Of a stretch of DNA of 64,000 nucleotides, positions 14,551 through 27,529 are shown in pieces. The translations under genes and the position numbers were made by a program. Positions within the stretch are counted from its first letter, which is position 1, and every line of letters begins with the position of its first letter. Source of the stretch: Gymnogyps californianus (taxonomy: Eukaryota > Chordata > Aves > Accipitriformes > Cathartidae); NCBI RefSeq assembly GCF_018139145.2, contig NC_059500.1, positions 17,422,101-17,486,100 on the forward strand. Direction: 5' to 3'. The notes under the pieces were generated by a model. It made no database searches. It saw only the letters and a list, made by a program, of their open reading frames with translations, and was not told the origin of the DNA.

Positions 14551-15291
14551 AAGCTAAAATCTATCCCTCAAACAACATGATGCCAAATACAAATTCATTG
14601 ATAACCATATAAGTGGTAATCCAAACTGCATAAGAGGGATCATAGTCTCATGACAACGTCTATGTGGAACGTAAGGAATGATTCAGAAATACCGTATACG
14701 ACCACTGGCTTCTTGAGTAACCTTATTTATGTGTAATAAGAACTTGAGACAGGGGAAGAACGAGAAGTTCTTTCACCAGCCAGATAAGAAGTCAAAAAAA
14801 TAATTCAAGAAGTAAATCAGAGCAGCAACTATATCCTGCTGGAATAGAAAAGTCCTGATTTCGCTCAAAAAATATAGCTAAGAAAATGACAAGGCTAATA
14901 AATCAAGGGAAAAGTCTGAAGATTGCCAGACTGATGAGAATCGAAACTAGTGCAGCTGCCAAAGAGCTTCACGATGACTGCATCGTTCAAAGCTCACATT
15001 TCATTCAATTTTAGTGTCATGAAAGGTATAAAAAGCAAGATATGTCTTATCTAAAGAAACTAGATTCAGAGACATACTCCCAATCTTAAAGAACAAACAA
15101 AAAAACTTTTTGGGTACTGGGTTCTAAGGAGCAAAGTAAGTGTATACACGAAGGTAGAAATGGTGTGGAACAGATGAATGCATAAGTCAATATGGGGGTG
15201 CCATAAAGCTGTGTACCATATTGTGCCTGCAGCATTTGAAGGATGATCAAAAGCAGAGAGGGGAAGATGGAAAGCGTATGGGATAGGTGCT

Positions 15292-15316
15292 GGAGGAGGA
15301 GGAGGAGGAGGAGGGA
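15292..15316. repeat. (GGA)n trinucleotide microsatellite
   Basis: About eight GGA units lie in a row on the plus strand, a purine-only array. No coding frame that would make it a poly-Gly or poly-Glu tract is supported around it. Confidence 0.9.
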
Positions 15317-18300
15317 TTCATATCTCTGAAACTACTGTGGTACAGCTGGGTTGGCACATGGATACCATTCTTTTGTGTGTGTGCTTTTTTTTTTTTTCTT
15401 TAATAAACCTAACCACCCACTGAGGTTTAAAATCTCCAGGAAAGAGCATACCAGAGAAAACCTGGTTATGTGATCTACAGAAAGAGAAGGCAATTATGTT
15501 TCAGTCAAAACATTTTATTTTCTTCCTTACTCTTCCTTGCTTTCTTTCTTTCTTTTCAAATTCAGGAAAAGTCAGGTTGCATTTTGATTTTGTATCAGGC
15601 TGTTTGAATTGTTCATCACTGCCAAACTTACTGCTAGACTTGTGTACCACTTCCTCCCCCACTCCGCCCCCGGCCCCATGCTTCATCCTATTATGTTATT
15701 TTTACAATGAGCCCACTGGAGTGTAAAGCCACTTGGGGCCTCTCTAAGGGTGGTCTTCAGGCACAAGCTACTGTACCAGTAAAAATCAAATTGCCCCTTG
15801 TGTAATAAGTTTGTGATGCCCAAACACTCTGAAACAGAATTATTACAACACTCAAATGTGCAAGAGGGATCCTATAAAAATTTTTGATACCCTGGCACAT
15901 TTGTCAGTTAATTAATTTCAGATATCACATAAACTGAGAGAGAACAAAAATCAGGAAACACTATTTTGAGTGCATGTTGCAAGACTTCCATTGAAATGCT
16001 GTAGGAAAGCTAGAAAATAGCAGAAACATTGTTTTTAAAAGCAGGTATGTAGCAGGGCCAGATTTTTTGCCATTGTTAAAAGATTTTACAAATACAGAAA
16101 AATCTGTCTCTGGAAACAGTAAAAATAAAGCAATTAAATCATGGTTTGAATGCAAAGCTGAGTTTAGCCAGGTTCAGATGCTTTACAATACTGGTGCTAA
16201 GAGGTTCTTAGCTAGGCAAGAAAATGACAAGTGAAGCCCATTGTCTGCTCAAAGACTTAACCAGTTTATGAGATCTTTATCTTCTGCAAACTTCTACAAC
16301 TAGTTGGTCAGTAACGTTACATTGCTACGTCACTGTTTATTTTGTAAGCTCTCTCCCTCAAAGGCTTCAGGATTCAGTTTCAGGATAAATCCAATCAAAG
16401 ACATGAGCAAACAGTACAAACAATGAAAAAAAAAAGTCAATACATCAAAATTATTTTATCTTCCCTTGTGCAAGCCTTTGATTGGTCTCTCAGCTATGAC
16501 AACTTAGTTCTTGCTTACTCTGCCTTCAGAGGAGATTACCAAGCACTGTTAAAGATATCAGTGAAACGTCACTACTATTGGCTAGAAATGACAAGAGGAA
16601 ATTGCAAGTGCATTAAATATAAAACATTAAAAAACTGTAGGTTTATTTTTTCTAGGTTTTCAATAGACAGATCTTAATTTTAATCCACAGAATTCACTGA
16701 CATAATAATTCAATTAAGAGCTTAGTAAACGAATAACAATGCTAAAAGGAATTACCTTTTTAAGGATGATGGCATCTCCAGGCAAATGTGTGAGCTTTTA
16801 TAAAAACCACGTAGTGTTATGCTTCAGTAGAATGGCAGTCAGGTTAAGTCTCTAGATTAGTTCTAATAATGTCTACTTTCTATTGCAAACCTCTCTTCCA
16901 TGAATTTCTTCTGTGGTTTTTGGTAAGTCATTCAGGACAGCACCAACTACCGTTTTAGGCCCCTCAATCCAGTTTTTAGGCAGCAATGAGTGTAGAATTC
17001 GTCTCACATAAGTTAGTTCTCTAAAAATTACTGTTAGACTTGCAAGGTCCTTTTACTGACAGAGGAGGGAGGCAGACATTTCCAGAGTCAGTTGTGGCAT
17101 TTGAAGGTAGGTGTCTACTACTGGTGTTTACCAGTCATCCCCTGGAGTTGACTACAGTCCATAAAGGTAGATTTTCTGTATTTATGACATCTGAACAAGC
17201 CGTAGGAAACAAAAGAAAAGTATTCAAGTCTAGAAACGGCAGAATCACAACAGTCAAAACTCTGATATCCATTCCGCAGATAACTTCCCCTGCTTATAGA
17301 GTGAGCCTGCAGGCCTGCCTGAGGCTAGATGTGCAACATCAAGTGAAATGACCTATCTGCTTCTTGGTCCTGTAGCAAAATGTCCAGAGCAATGCAGCCA
17401 CTGCATGTGCATGAAAAACCATGGGATGCCAACAGCATCTCTGGTATCCTACCAAATCTCAGAGCTGGCGTCAGTCTTGTTTATGAAGCTTTATATGGCA
17501 GCAGTCTTAGATCATGCCCAATTCTTAAGCATTTAAGACCGCTTAGACCTGGAGTTGGCAAATCTCTAAGGTCAGCCTCATTCAACCACATCTAGAGCGG
17601 GAAGAAGAAACTAAGCCTTGCATTCCCAAAGATAGCAAGCTAACTACCAAAGTATTCTCAAGTAAGGCTGTCTTCATCTCTTTTTTGATGCTATTCCACT
17701 TTGTGTCCACAGATTAACAGACAGAGGGAACAGAGTGTACAAGAGGGTCGTGATTTTCAAGTATGATCTACTGGAATTAGATCCAAATTCAAGTCTACCC
17801 TCTTTTGAGGAGAGATCTGAATCAACGCCTAGGGCATGTCATAATCATCTATCACATAACACTATAAAATGGATGCACTTGTATTACTGGACCAGAAAAA
17901 GGACACTTCTACCTTTTGTTTCATGGCTTTAGTCACTTTTTATCTGTTCCCAATACATGCAAAAATGGATTGCATGCCTCCAATTGTGGAGATATATGAT
18001 GGCATCAAACCCTCAACTTTTCTTTCTAAACAATGATTCTGTGCCTTAGAGTAAAAAAAAGAAAAATGCGAAATAATACTTGAGAGTCCCAATCCTCAGA
18101 TGCTTATCTGAACATGCCACTAGTCTTAAACAACAAATCTAGGTAACAAGAACTGTCCAGTTCTACCTAGCCTGTTCTGCAAGCACCAATTTAACTGTTG
18201 TGATGATACAGTCCAATACTGACCCTAGCAAAACACACACCAACATGAGGAACACTCAAGTCAGCTAACCGCTATCGTTCTTCTGGAATGACGTAACCTG

Positions 18301-20886
18301 ACAAGAAGGCAAGAGACAAATCCCATACTGCAGTGACAGATCAGATGCTCACTGATACCAGGACACATACTCAGGAAAACAGAGGGACTCCATCCCTACA
18401 CTACACCTCTGTGCATACTTTGGTTGTGCCCCTGCCCTAACACTCCAAGGATGTATGGCCATAGCACACAGAATATGTCCATGGAGTGTTGCCACGACAT
18501 GAGGCACATGAGTTTCTTGATAAGGTAGGAGGTCTCTAGGTTATCATAATAATTCCCAACTTTTCAGCAGCTGAGTCTTAGAATTTCTGCCTCTTTCTTG
18601 TCTTCTATAGCTCCAGATTCTTCCTTTGGGTCTTTTGCTTCCTTTGGAGGCACTGTGTGAATCCCAAAGTAAAAACCACAAAACATCCCCATTAGTCTTC
18701 ACTCTGTATCATTCTGTGGATACTTGAAGGGCAGATAACGGGGGCCTTAACGAAGAAGGTGCATTTCACTTGGGCTCAGTGTTATGAATACATAACAGCT
18801 CAGTTGCGTTTCTGTGTACTGTTACTGTACATACATACACACAACAATTAGAAGCATGAGGCTTCTAAGTAACCATTTTGCTAATGCAGTTTAACACCAT
18901 TAAAATATGCCTAAAAACCAAGATCACAGAATGTTTCTTTTATTAAAGAGCAAGCCACAGAAATTCTGTTCACTAACATTTTTAAGAATGGTATCTAAGT
19001 ATTATGCTAATTATATTGAATTAGCCGTAACAAATAATAGTAATACAGATAGTTATGTAGGAAGAAGGAGAATCTGTCCTTCAACTGTTTACTGATTTGT
19101 TTCCTGTGTGCCTCAGTTAGCAGTGCTCTACAGCACAGGTAACTATCATTTTGCATTTCATTTAAGATGCTGAATGTCGCAGAACAAAATCCCTGCATTC
19201 TTTCCTGACAGAGGGGTTTATAGAAATCTTTTCTGTGGCAAGTTTCCAAACCAGAAAGGATTCCCAGCCACTGCACTTCTTCAGTGGAAGTAAAATTCCA
19301 CTGGCACATGAAATACCTCTTCTTTCATGCATTTCTGTGTTTGTTCTCTGGAGTTTTGCCAGAATAGACTTAAGTTACGGTAGCTAACATCATTGTAAAC
19401 TAGCAATTGTGAAGGAGAGATTAAAAACTCCAGGGAAGAAAAACACTTTAAGTAGCAAAGAGCATTGAGTGTAGCTGTACTCCTGTCTCCCCATTGCAGT
19501 GGTGCTACATGGCTATCTCAGAAAGCACAGAAGTGGAAGTACATTGCCTTTTCTAAAGGGTTGTTTGCACGCTCACCTGTACTTCCTGCAGGCTCTGAGC
19601 ACTTGCCATCTGAGCAGCCATCTTTCAAGGCACTCAGGTAGCAAGGCAACCCTTCCTCACTCAACCTCTTCCAGTGTCATCCTGGTGCCTGCGAAACGGT
19701 CTTGGCTACAAATTTACCATTTTGCTTAGTCTAAGTGAAGTGACCTTTGACCACAATGCACCTTTTTGTGCTTAGGAAAAATGTAATGGTGGCTCCTGCC
19801 AGCTGCACTGTAAACTGGGGACTACATCAATGTACTTATTTCAATGGCATATTCACGCCCAGAATCCATATGCTCAGTGTCTCTCCTGAAAAACAGCGTT
19901 CAGCAAATGGCTTGAACATGTGTATCTGGTTTTCATTTTCAGCTTACAGAACACAAAGTTATTGTCTCTCTTTTTACTGAAATAATCTACAGAATATGAA
20001 AAGACCACAGTTAGCAATATCCCATTGTATATCAAGGTAAGCATTTTAAATTTTCAAGAATTACTAGCTTGAATCATTGCTCATAGAGGGATTTTTTTCT
20101 CAGTGACTAATTGACTGTGCTCTGTCTCAATTTGGTATTTTATTGTTACGACCTTAAGTTGTTTCCCAGATGTAGCTTGTTGAGTTGTCACTTTTTCCAA
20201 ACTTGCAGCGTTTTCTCTATGAAGAGGCATTTGACCATTCCAGAACAGTACATACAATGCTAAGGCTGTAATAGGATGTGTCTTTCTGTGCTTCCTTCTC
20301 AATCCCTCACAATCAGCTTGGCACATGCAGTGTCTGATACAATTCCAATCTGTTCATGCCAGTAAGCAGCATGATCAAGGGCAGACCTCCAGTCCTGAAT
20401 CTTCTAGAATTCTCATGCTAGGATTTTAATCCATGCATCTGATCCTAACCCTTTTGCTCCATGATGTAGTTTGTTCCTAAAAAAGATTTTAATTTATCTC
20501 CTCAGTGGCATTTTCTCCACTTTAGATATCATTGTTCAGCTTGGATACACTAAAAAGGTAGAAGTCACAAGAGAGGATTACATTCACATTGTCACGTATG
20601 TTGGCATTTGGGATGTAAACCTCAGTCTAACAGTGTTCCATGTTAAAATGTCCAATATGACCCTAAATTACTTTTCAGTCTTAGCACAGATTCAGTGACA
20701 TCTGAATTACGAACATTACCCGTAAGCACAAACTTGTTACCTGTGGTTGACAGCTGCATGGATAAAGGGAGAATAAAAAGGCATCAGTGATGCTATGTTT
20801 GTCTTAAAAGATATGCATTGCACCTAACAGTTGTATTTTTCTTAAACTGAGCTGGTAAGAATATTTCTAGAACTGAAATATGGGGT

Positions 20887-21165
20887 GGGATTAATCTCCT
20901 CTAACTTCAGATGTATGATTTTTTTCTGAATTAGAAGTTTAGATGTTACAGACACCTATCTCTAGGTTAATAATCTAGATACTATTTGCAGTCAATGGAG
21001 AAAAATTGGTATCTCTAGAATGCAATTTATCTCATCCTAAGGTAGATGTCTGAAATAGATAAGATGAATCATACTTTAGAAAGGTCTATTTCTCTCAATT
21101 TGTTGTCAAGGGAATCTAAACACATAGTTCAAATATGGACATCTAAAGTTAAGGGAGATGATCCC
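20887..21165. mobile_element. Imperfect palindrome, MITE-like element
   Basis: The two ends are imperfect inverted copies. The left end, GGGATTAATCTCCTCTAACT at 20887-20906, resembles the reverse complement of 21145-21165, which reads GGGATCATCTCCCTTAACTT. Both arms continue with CAGATGT or TAGATGT. An inner pair is also visible: 20972-21003 (CTAGAT through GGAGAAA) against 21089-21121 read in reverse. A third pair, TTATCTCATCCT near 21027-21038 against AGATAAGATG near 21058-21067, closes the centre. The left arm carries roughly 40 extra bases. No open frame of note lies inside. This architecture fits a miniature inverted-repeat element derived from a DNA transposon, or an ancient hairpin-forming repeat. 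MITE-like families (Chompy) are described in crocodilians, but I cannot assign this copy. No clear target duplication was found, so the exact ends are uncertain. Confidence 0.55.
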
Positions 21166-23165
21166 GTCCATAGAGGGTGTCATTAAAATATTTTTAAAAC
21201 TTTATTTCCCTATATTTCTAGCTAACATGAAATTGTTTAATATTGGAAAGATAAACTGCCTAGGGGGAAAAAAAAAACTGGACCCATTCCCATTTCTACT
21301 TTATAGTTCAAAGTACTGAAGATAGGTATTAGTACAATGGATACCTTCCCTTCTCACTTGCAGCTTGCTGTTGCAGAAATTCCTGCGTGGCATACATAGT
21401 ACTTGTAAATTAGAGAGGAACTTCTTAGGTAAAATCCCAAGACAGAGCTGTTATTCTCATGGATATGACACTGCAATCCAGAATTTGCTTTTTAACCCGC
21501 AAACTGGGAAATAAACATAATATTAAGTCCATATGGAAGAATTACTACTTCACAAAAATACTGACAACCCTTTAAAAAAAAAGGAGTAGCACAGTTAGGT
21601 TAATAGAAAAGAGACAGAATAGATGGCATCTGGATTTTTATCCCAGTGTTCAAATTACTGTTCAAAGCAGTAGCTGTATCTAAGATAACTTGTTTTGTTA
21701 TGATACACAAGTGCTAACTTTCTGCCATTGTCCACTCTATGAAAGTTATTATGTAAAATTTTGATGTGATTTCAGAGAAAATACTCATGGACTGCAAAAT
21801 GTGAAAGGCATCGGTCCTCTCTTTTGGCTGGCTGATGGATTTTGCTGGTTGTTTCCTCCCCTCCTCCCTTCCCTGCCCCAGGTCTGGTCCAACAATATCA
21901 CACTAACTTTGTGAACAGAAATGGAATGCTGTTATCCTCAGAGGAGCTGCTGAAAAGTGCTGTTTTGATAAATACTGTAGGAATAGAACCCAAAGGAATT
22001 CAACTAAAGAAAAATACATGATGCTATTTCATTTCTCATCTTTGCCAGAGCTTTGATATGACTAGGCCCATCAGGAATAGAAACCCTGGTGGTGTTGCTA
22101 CTGAAAACATTTTTAGATGTAGGTCTTATTATGGTTTCTTCAATGCTTAGTTCACATAAACAAAATTTGCACATCAAAATCACTTTGCATGGTGGTCTTT
22201 TGTTTTTGCTAGCTTTGAGTCTGTAACCTTTAAAGAAGTCAAGGAACATATGCAGGTGCCTCTTTGTCAGCTGTTATTAGATACCAGGATATAAGATGTC
22301 AGTAAGAATCATGACCATCACCGTCACATTTTCTTATTGCTGCCACAGATGGCAAAGTAACTGCACCATCCAGCTTTTTTCAAAGTGTAACCAGTGCCTG
22401 AAAAGACGGGTCAATAAATTCTGTTGTCCAAACAATATAACTCACTGAAATTGTTTTTGCAGCTTAACAGAGCGCTCAACAGCAGGGTACCAAACACAGC
22501 ATACTGCTGCATATGAAATATGTATGTATGTGAAATAAGGGTTGTATCTGAAATAACAGGGTTTATTCATCTTGCATAGTGCTGCCATTAGTGCAAACAA
22601 GCACTAAACCCACCCCAAGACTCTTGACTGTGGATTACTAACTATGACACATTAAGCTTGACTTGTGTGATAAACGTTTCACAACCAGACAAAGACTTTT
22701 GCAGAGGTTCTCCTTCCCTGTTGAGACTGATGATTTTTCTATATTGATGATCTGAAATTCTTTGACATATATGAGTTGCTCATTATTTATTTAACATCTG
22801 AAGGGTCAATTACAGTGTATTCATAGGACCAATTAAATAGACTGTGGTTGTGCTAGAAGCACGTGTAGTTACTGAAAAAAGGAGTCAGGAAGGACAGGAC
22901 AAACAGATAACAGTGCACAATGTCATGATACTGTCAGACCAGAATGGAGGAAAAAATCCAAAACAAAACCTCAGACCTCCCCCCCTCTCCAACAACAAAC
23001 AGCAGTGAGGGAATAAATATTTTACCAGTGTGTATCTCTGGAATAGGAGGACAGTGTGGGATACTATGTACATGTGCTTGTATGCACCCAGGTGCAACAC
23101 AGAACACAGTATAGCATTAAAATCTCATCCTTGACAGGCTGAGAGCCCGTAAAGGATCGCTCATG
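21166..23165. other. AT-rich non-coding DNA, no gene seen
   Basis: No gene or transposon is recognised. The longest open frames are 81 and 71 codons on the minus strand and look like chance. Short homopolymers occur, for example an A run near 21270. Confidence 0.55.
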
Positions 23166-23170
23166 AATGG
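23166..23170. repeat. Left 5-bp target-site duplication (AATGG)
   Basis: AATGG lies immediately before the LTR's terminal TG. The same five bases directly follow its terminal CA at 23862-23866. This direct repeat marks retroviral-type integration. Confidence 0.85.
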
Positions 23171-23270
23171 TGTTACGACCCAGACTGGACAGACCAGAGG
23201 GTCGTGGAGGTTCTGGGATCCCCCCGGGCTAAATTAAGGTGAAACGACACCAAACGATCACTTTGAATGC

Positions 23271-23276
23271 TTTATT
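23271..23276 (-). promoter_or_regulatory. LTR polyadenylation signal AATAAA
   Basis: AATAAA on the minus strand lies about 100 bases before the LTR's 3' end, the expected place at the end of R. Confidence 0.7.
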
Positions 23277-23476
23277 TGAACAATCTAAACTGTGGAAGGC
23301 GTAACGGCGGGCAGCGTGGGTTGCAGCAAAACGTTCACAAGAAGAGAAAAAAGAGAAAAAGAAAGAGGGGGAAAAGAAAAGAGATAGTCACCACCCTCGG
23401 ATCCCGTAGTGTCGGCAATGAGCCTGGTAATCCTCCGGGGATGGGCGCGCGTGCCACGTGGCTCTCTGCAGTTGTC

Positions 23477-23485
23477 TTTTATAGC
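23477..23485 (-). promoter_or_regulatory. LTR TATA box
   Basis: The minus strand reads CTATAAAAG, a strong TATA match, about 205 bases upstream of the LTR poly(A) signal. This is the spacing expected for an LTR promoter. If active, it would drive minus-strand transcription into the flank below 23171. Confidence 0.65.
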
Positions 23486-23861
23486 TTAGATCTCCGTCCA
23501 CAGTCACGCCTCTTGAAGACTTATGTGGGTTCATTCTAGACAGTTCTCAACTTATATGGTAGTGTTCCAGATGGTTCTTTATCTACTGAGCATGTGCGGC
23601 TTATTGGGGTGGTGGTCTTAGGGACTTTCCAAGGAGCTACAAGCCCCCTCCTCAGATAAGCTTTGTGTGACCTCTGACCATATGTGGTGGGTTACCAGGC
23701 TGGGTCTGCCAGAACGGGGACTGCACACCCTCCGGCACACCCCCTGTGTCCATGCCAGCCAACTTCTTGCTGATGGCCCTCCCTCTTTGCTGTGCAGACC
23801 CTACCTTGGTTGCTACAATGTTTGAGACATTGACAGACATTAACTCTTTCAGTCCCTCACA

Positions 23862-23866
23862 AATGG
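23862..23866. repeat. Right 5-bp target-site duplication (AATGG)
   Basis: This is an identical copy of the five bases at 23166-23170, directly abutting the LTR end. Confidence 0.85.
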
Positions 23867-26800
23867 TATAGCTTCCTCGTTAAAGTGGCACTGAATCAAG
23901 AGCCAGCCTTCATCATGGGACAGTCAGAGGAGTAGATTTCAGTACTAAAATCAGACTATTTCGTATACAATTAATAGACTTACCTTTCAGATCATTGCTG
24001 TAGGACAACAGCTACGTGCCCAAGCTTGTGATACTGTAGGCTTTGTCTTGAAACCGGAAATCACCACTAACTAGAAAGGACATGCCCAAATCATTTCAAT
24101 TCTTTATCTCAGTAGTAATAATTAAGTATTTCTATATTAGCTATTATACCATACATTAGTCTAGGATTCTGTATTTTATCCTTTATCCCAGAATAAACTG
24201 TGAAAGTTTGAACTCTCAGAAAGAATAACAGCACAGACGATCTTTACTGGTGAAAGATTTCTTAGCTCAACATTAATACAAGCCCAACAGTGCAGCTATT
24301 GCAGGAGTCTTAAAGATGTCCTCTCACATGAACCACTTACAGAAGCATGACTGGAAACCAGCTGACCTCTGGTTATTTATCACTTTTGTTAGTTGGACAG
24401 ACTTCTGTTCCAGAAGTTAAGGGCTCCCATTAATCTCAGTAACCATACTGCCATTCACTGTAGGGGTGTATCTAGAGTCAGTCTCTAAATAGCTGGGCAC
24501 TAACTTCATACTTTATTGGTCAACAGCTTCTAAAAGCCCTGTAGAAATTCCATTTGCTATTAGAAGTTTTGAATGGCACATCATTGGAAGCTTCCCTTCT
24601 GAATGAAAAAAATATTGAATTAGCCAAGTTTAGACATTTCAAAGCCACTCTTGGCAATGTATACAGACGTAGATTTTTTTTTCAGGAAATCCATTCTCCC
24701 TTTAAATATGACCTCTTCACAAATATTAAAAAAGCAGGATATTTGATGTTTTAGAATTCCCCTGTGCTGCTGCTTCTTCAATCCTTTATGTATGTGACAT
24801 GATAAGAAAGAGGCAGATTATTTATATTCTATGAGGAAATACTAAATAAGAATCAGATCCTTGCTAAGTCCTGCAAACTTTCCCAAAATTTCCCACAAGT
24901 TCTCATTGAGCAACTAGTCCTGTTAACAACCTTCATAATGGATTAGGTGTATTTGCCCTAAACCAAAGCAAGCAGCCTGAATACAAGCAGATGATTTTTA
25001 AAGACTATAGGGCATTTAGTTGAAGCAGGAAACATCTTTAGCCGTTAGGACATCTACAGAAACTGAGCATAAAGACAAATCAGCAGATTTCTTATAGTAA
25101 GACAGTGGGATAAATTAAATCTTTATATTGTATAATAAAACTTTGGCGAACTCTATATGTCTATTGGCCCTAATGTTAAGCACACTTCTTCTCATGGCCA
25201 TTCAGACAATATTTAAGTGACTCTTGGCCACGTAAAAATTCGCTTCAATAATGATGCTTTCTCAGGTCAGGGACAGAATACAGATGATCAAAAAATGCAG
25301 TACCATTTGCAGGCATTTGGGAAGCTTCAGAGACAGGCTCACATATCTTATTATTGCCTCTTAAAGTCGTATTTCTAACACTATGCACTTCTACACTTGT
25401 ACTATAAGATTACAGAAATTATAGGAGAATCCCTCCTAAAACCATGGACCATGAGGTAGAAAACATGGTTTCTGTTCCTGGAAAGGTGTTTTTATTATTA
25501 TAAAATAAAGCGTACTAAAGTGAAATCATGAGATGTGTTATGTATACATTCCCTGTAATATAACCAGACCTTCTCGCATGTAGATCTGCAGCACATATGC
25601 TATCCCATTAAAGTGTCAATACAGACTTAAGACATGAAGAAAGGACTTCAAATTGCAAAGCAAGCATGTACATGTCTACAGCACACATACATAAGAATGC
25701 AGCATATACACAAGTTCTACAAAATTCTAGTCCAGATGTTCTGAAAGTCCTGTGCTCCTGGAAAGCAAAGTGCTATAGAAGAGGTAGTTGCTGTTATTAA
25801 CATACACATGGATATAAGAGGTTGTTTGCCTTAAAATGCAACCTATAGCTGTAATATTTTGCTTAAGGCGTATCCATCCTGCTACATAACTTACTCCGAG
25901 ATCAGATTTAAGAGGTTATTAGAAAGAGGATAAATTAGCGCTTCTATGCACATCAGTAGTTTAACATCCTTCATTACTAAGAGATCATAAATATAACACT
26001 ATACTTTCTGTATCTTTCACATAACCTAGTTATTGAAAACAATGATAGGAAATAACATGCAATATTTTTTTTCAGTGTTCTGGAAATCTGTATTGCCTCT
26101 GATGGTTCTCTGTAGAGAGAAAGAACTCTATGCTGCTTTTACACAAGGGCATTCACCATCCTCTTTTAAATTGTGATCTTTAGGGCCAATTATTGTGGTT
26201 GGATACACTTCTCATCACTCAATTAGCTATTGTGTTTCCAGTGCCTTCTTGATGTATTGTTTGGGGTACAAGTATGTGTACCAGTGCCCTCTGGAATTGT
26301 TGAATTGTTTCTGAATATAGTCAAATAGTTTTATTACCCACTTTGTGCTAAAAAAGGCAAAACAGGTATGCTGTATAAAAACACTAAATAGCAGTATTTT
26401 CCAGGAACAAGTTATTGCTCCAAATTTCAACATACAAACCTGCTCACATTTCCTTTACAGTCTACACTCACGGATTTGGTCCCTACACTGGTTCTTCCTC
26501 TGCTCCTATGCAGTCATCCAAACCATTGTCTGCTGTATACGCCTCATAGATATCCTTGATACCTACTGGTTATTTAAATACCCCATGTCTAAGATCTGTG
26601 CTCGTAAGCATATGAGAAATATTGTTTCAGTCGTTTTATTAGTTATGTACACCCCAGCTGGGAATCATAGAGCTCATAAAAAGGAATACTCAACATTTCG
26701 TTCCATGGCCCCCAGTCATTAAGGATGGCTTTTGTCCTTCACCACGTGTAAGATATTACAGAATTGACTGAGTTGGCTGTAAGAAGAGACACGCCGTTCC

Positions 26801-27529
26801 TTTCACTGCATATGACACTCTGCACGCTGGCGGTGCATTCAGCTGGCTTCCCTTAAGACTGAGCAAGTTCTGGTTGGACTTTTAATCTAAGAAGGGTTTA
26901 AATATGCCTAATGAGAGAATATGTCTTTTAAACCTCAGCAATGCTTCGAAACTTTTGGCAGTGAACATTCAGTTTTGGCAACACTGGAAGAATTTGAAAT
27001 TGAAATTAGAATAAATTAGCTGTTGGGAATAGCTGTAATGATGGAATATTCTTGCATTTTCTGTATTTTAAAATGAGATTTCATACATTCAAAATCATTT
27101 TTTCTTATTTATAAAGAGCACAAAAAAAAAGGTATTTTTAAATACTCAGCAAAACAATTCAGTGTTGAAAAATAATCATTATAGCTCCAAAACCTTTTTA
27201 ATCATCTGAACTACTAAAAATTTTGAAAACATTAATTTTGTCTCAGCCAAGCTGATATTTTATTTTCTCTTTTAAAAAAGACAAATAACTTCAGAAGACT
27301 AACTCTTTCTGTAGTTTCTTCCATAAGTCTGTGATTAGATTTCACCTTCTTAATCCAGAAAAAACAAGAAAAAGTAATGTCCAGCAGTATTAGAAAGCTA
27401 TGCCTATTTCTTCCAGGATTTTTCTCTATAAACCCTCTGCCAAAATGAAGAGATGATATGATGTGGTTGGCATCTCAGTCCTTAGTTTTAGGTCCTCTTT
27501 CTACCCTATCTGAATATTCTTTTTTTTGT
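23867..27529. other. AT-rich non-coding DNA, no gene seen
   Basis: There are no recognisable genes. The longest frame is 125 codons at 26345-26722 on the plus strand. It is cysteine- and hydrophobic-rich with no family resemblance I know and is best treated as chance. No LTR internal sequence follows the solo LTR on this side. Confidence 0.55.

Larger units (their letters stand above)
10770..20886. other. AT-rich non-coding DNA with minor simple repeats
   Basis: There are no recognisable genes in these 10 kb. Open frames are at most about 108 codons, without known domains. The named simple repeats are listed separately. A stretch at about 17040-17600 carries several overlapping open frames on the plus strand and is somewhat richer in GC, but shows no exon-like or protein-family signature. 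Confidence 0.55.
23171..23861 (-). mobile_element. Solo LTR of an endogenous retrovirus-like element
   Basis: This 691-bp LTR is read on the minus strand. It begins TGTGAGGGACTG at 23861 and ends GGGTCGTAACA at 23171, so it has the canonical TG...CA termini. A perfect AATGG duplication sits on both sides. Inside, on the minus strand, a TATA box (CTATAAAAG, 23477-23485) is followed about 205 bases downstream by an AATAAA signal (23271-23276). That suggests U3 of about 410 bp, then R, then a U5 of about 80 bp. A purine-rich stretch lies at 23339-23385 on the plus strand. No internal gag, pol or env region, primer-binding site or polypurine tract adjoins either end, so this is a solo LTR left by recombination between the two LTRs of a provirus. 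CpG is frequent, unlike the surrounding DNA, which argues for a young insertion. A 5-bp duplication fits ERVL- or some ERV1-type elements better than 6-bp ERVK types, but the family is not identified. The short open frames inside are not genes. Confidence 0.88.

Noticed and set aside
23652..23840. 62-codon minus-strand frame inside the LTR
   Set aside because: It lies in the U3 part of the solo LTR and resembles no retroviral protein.
26345..26722. 125-codon plus-strand frame rich in Cys and hydrophobic residues
   Set aside because: Considered as a small membrane protein or a retroelement fragment, but no conserved motif is visible.
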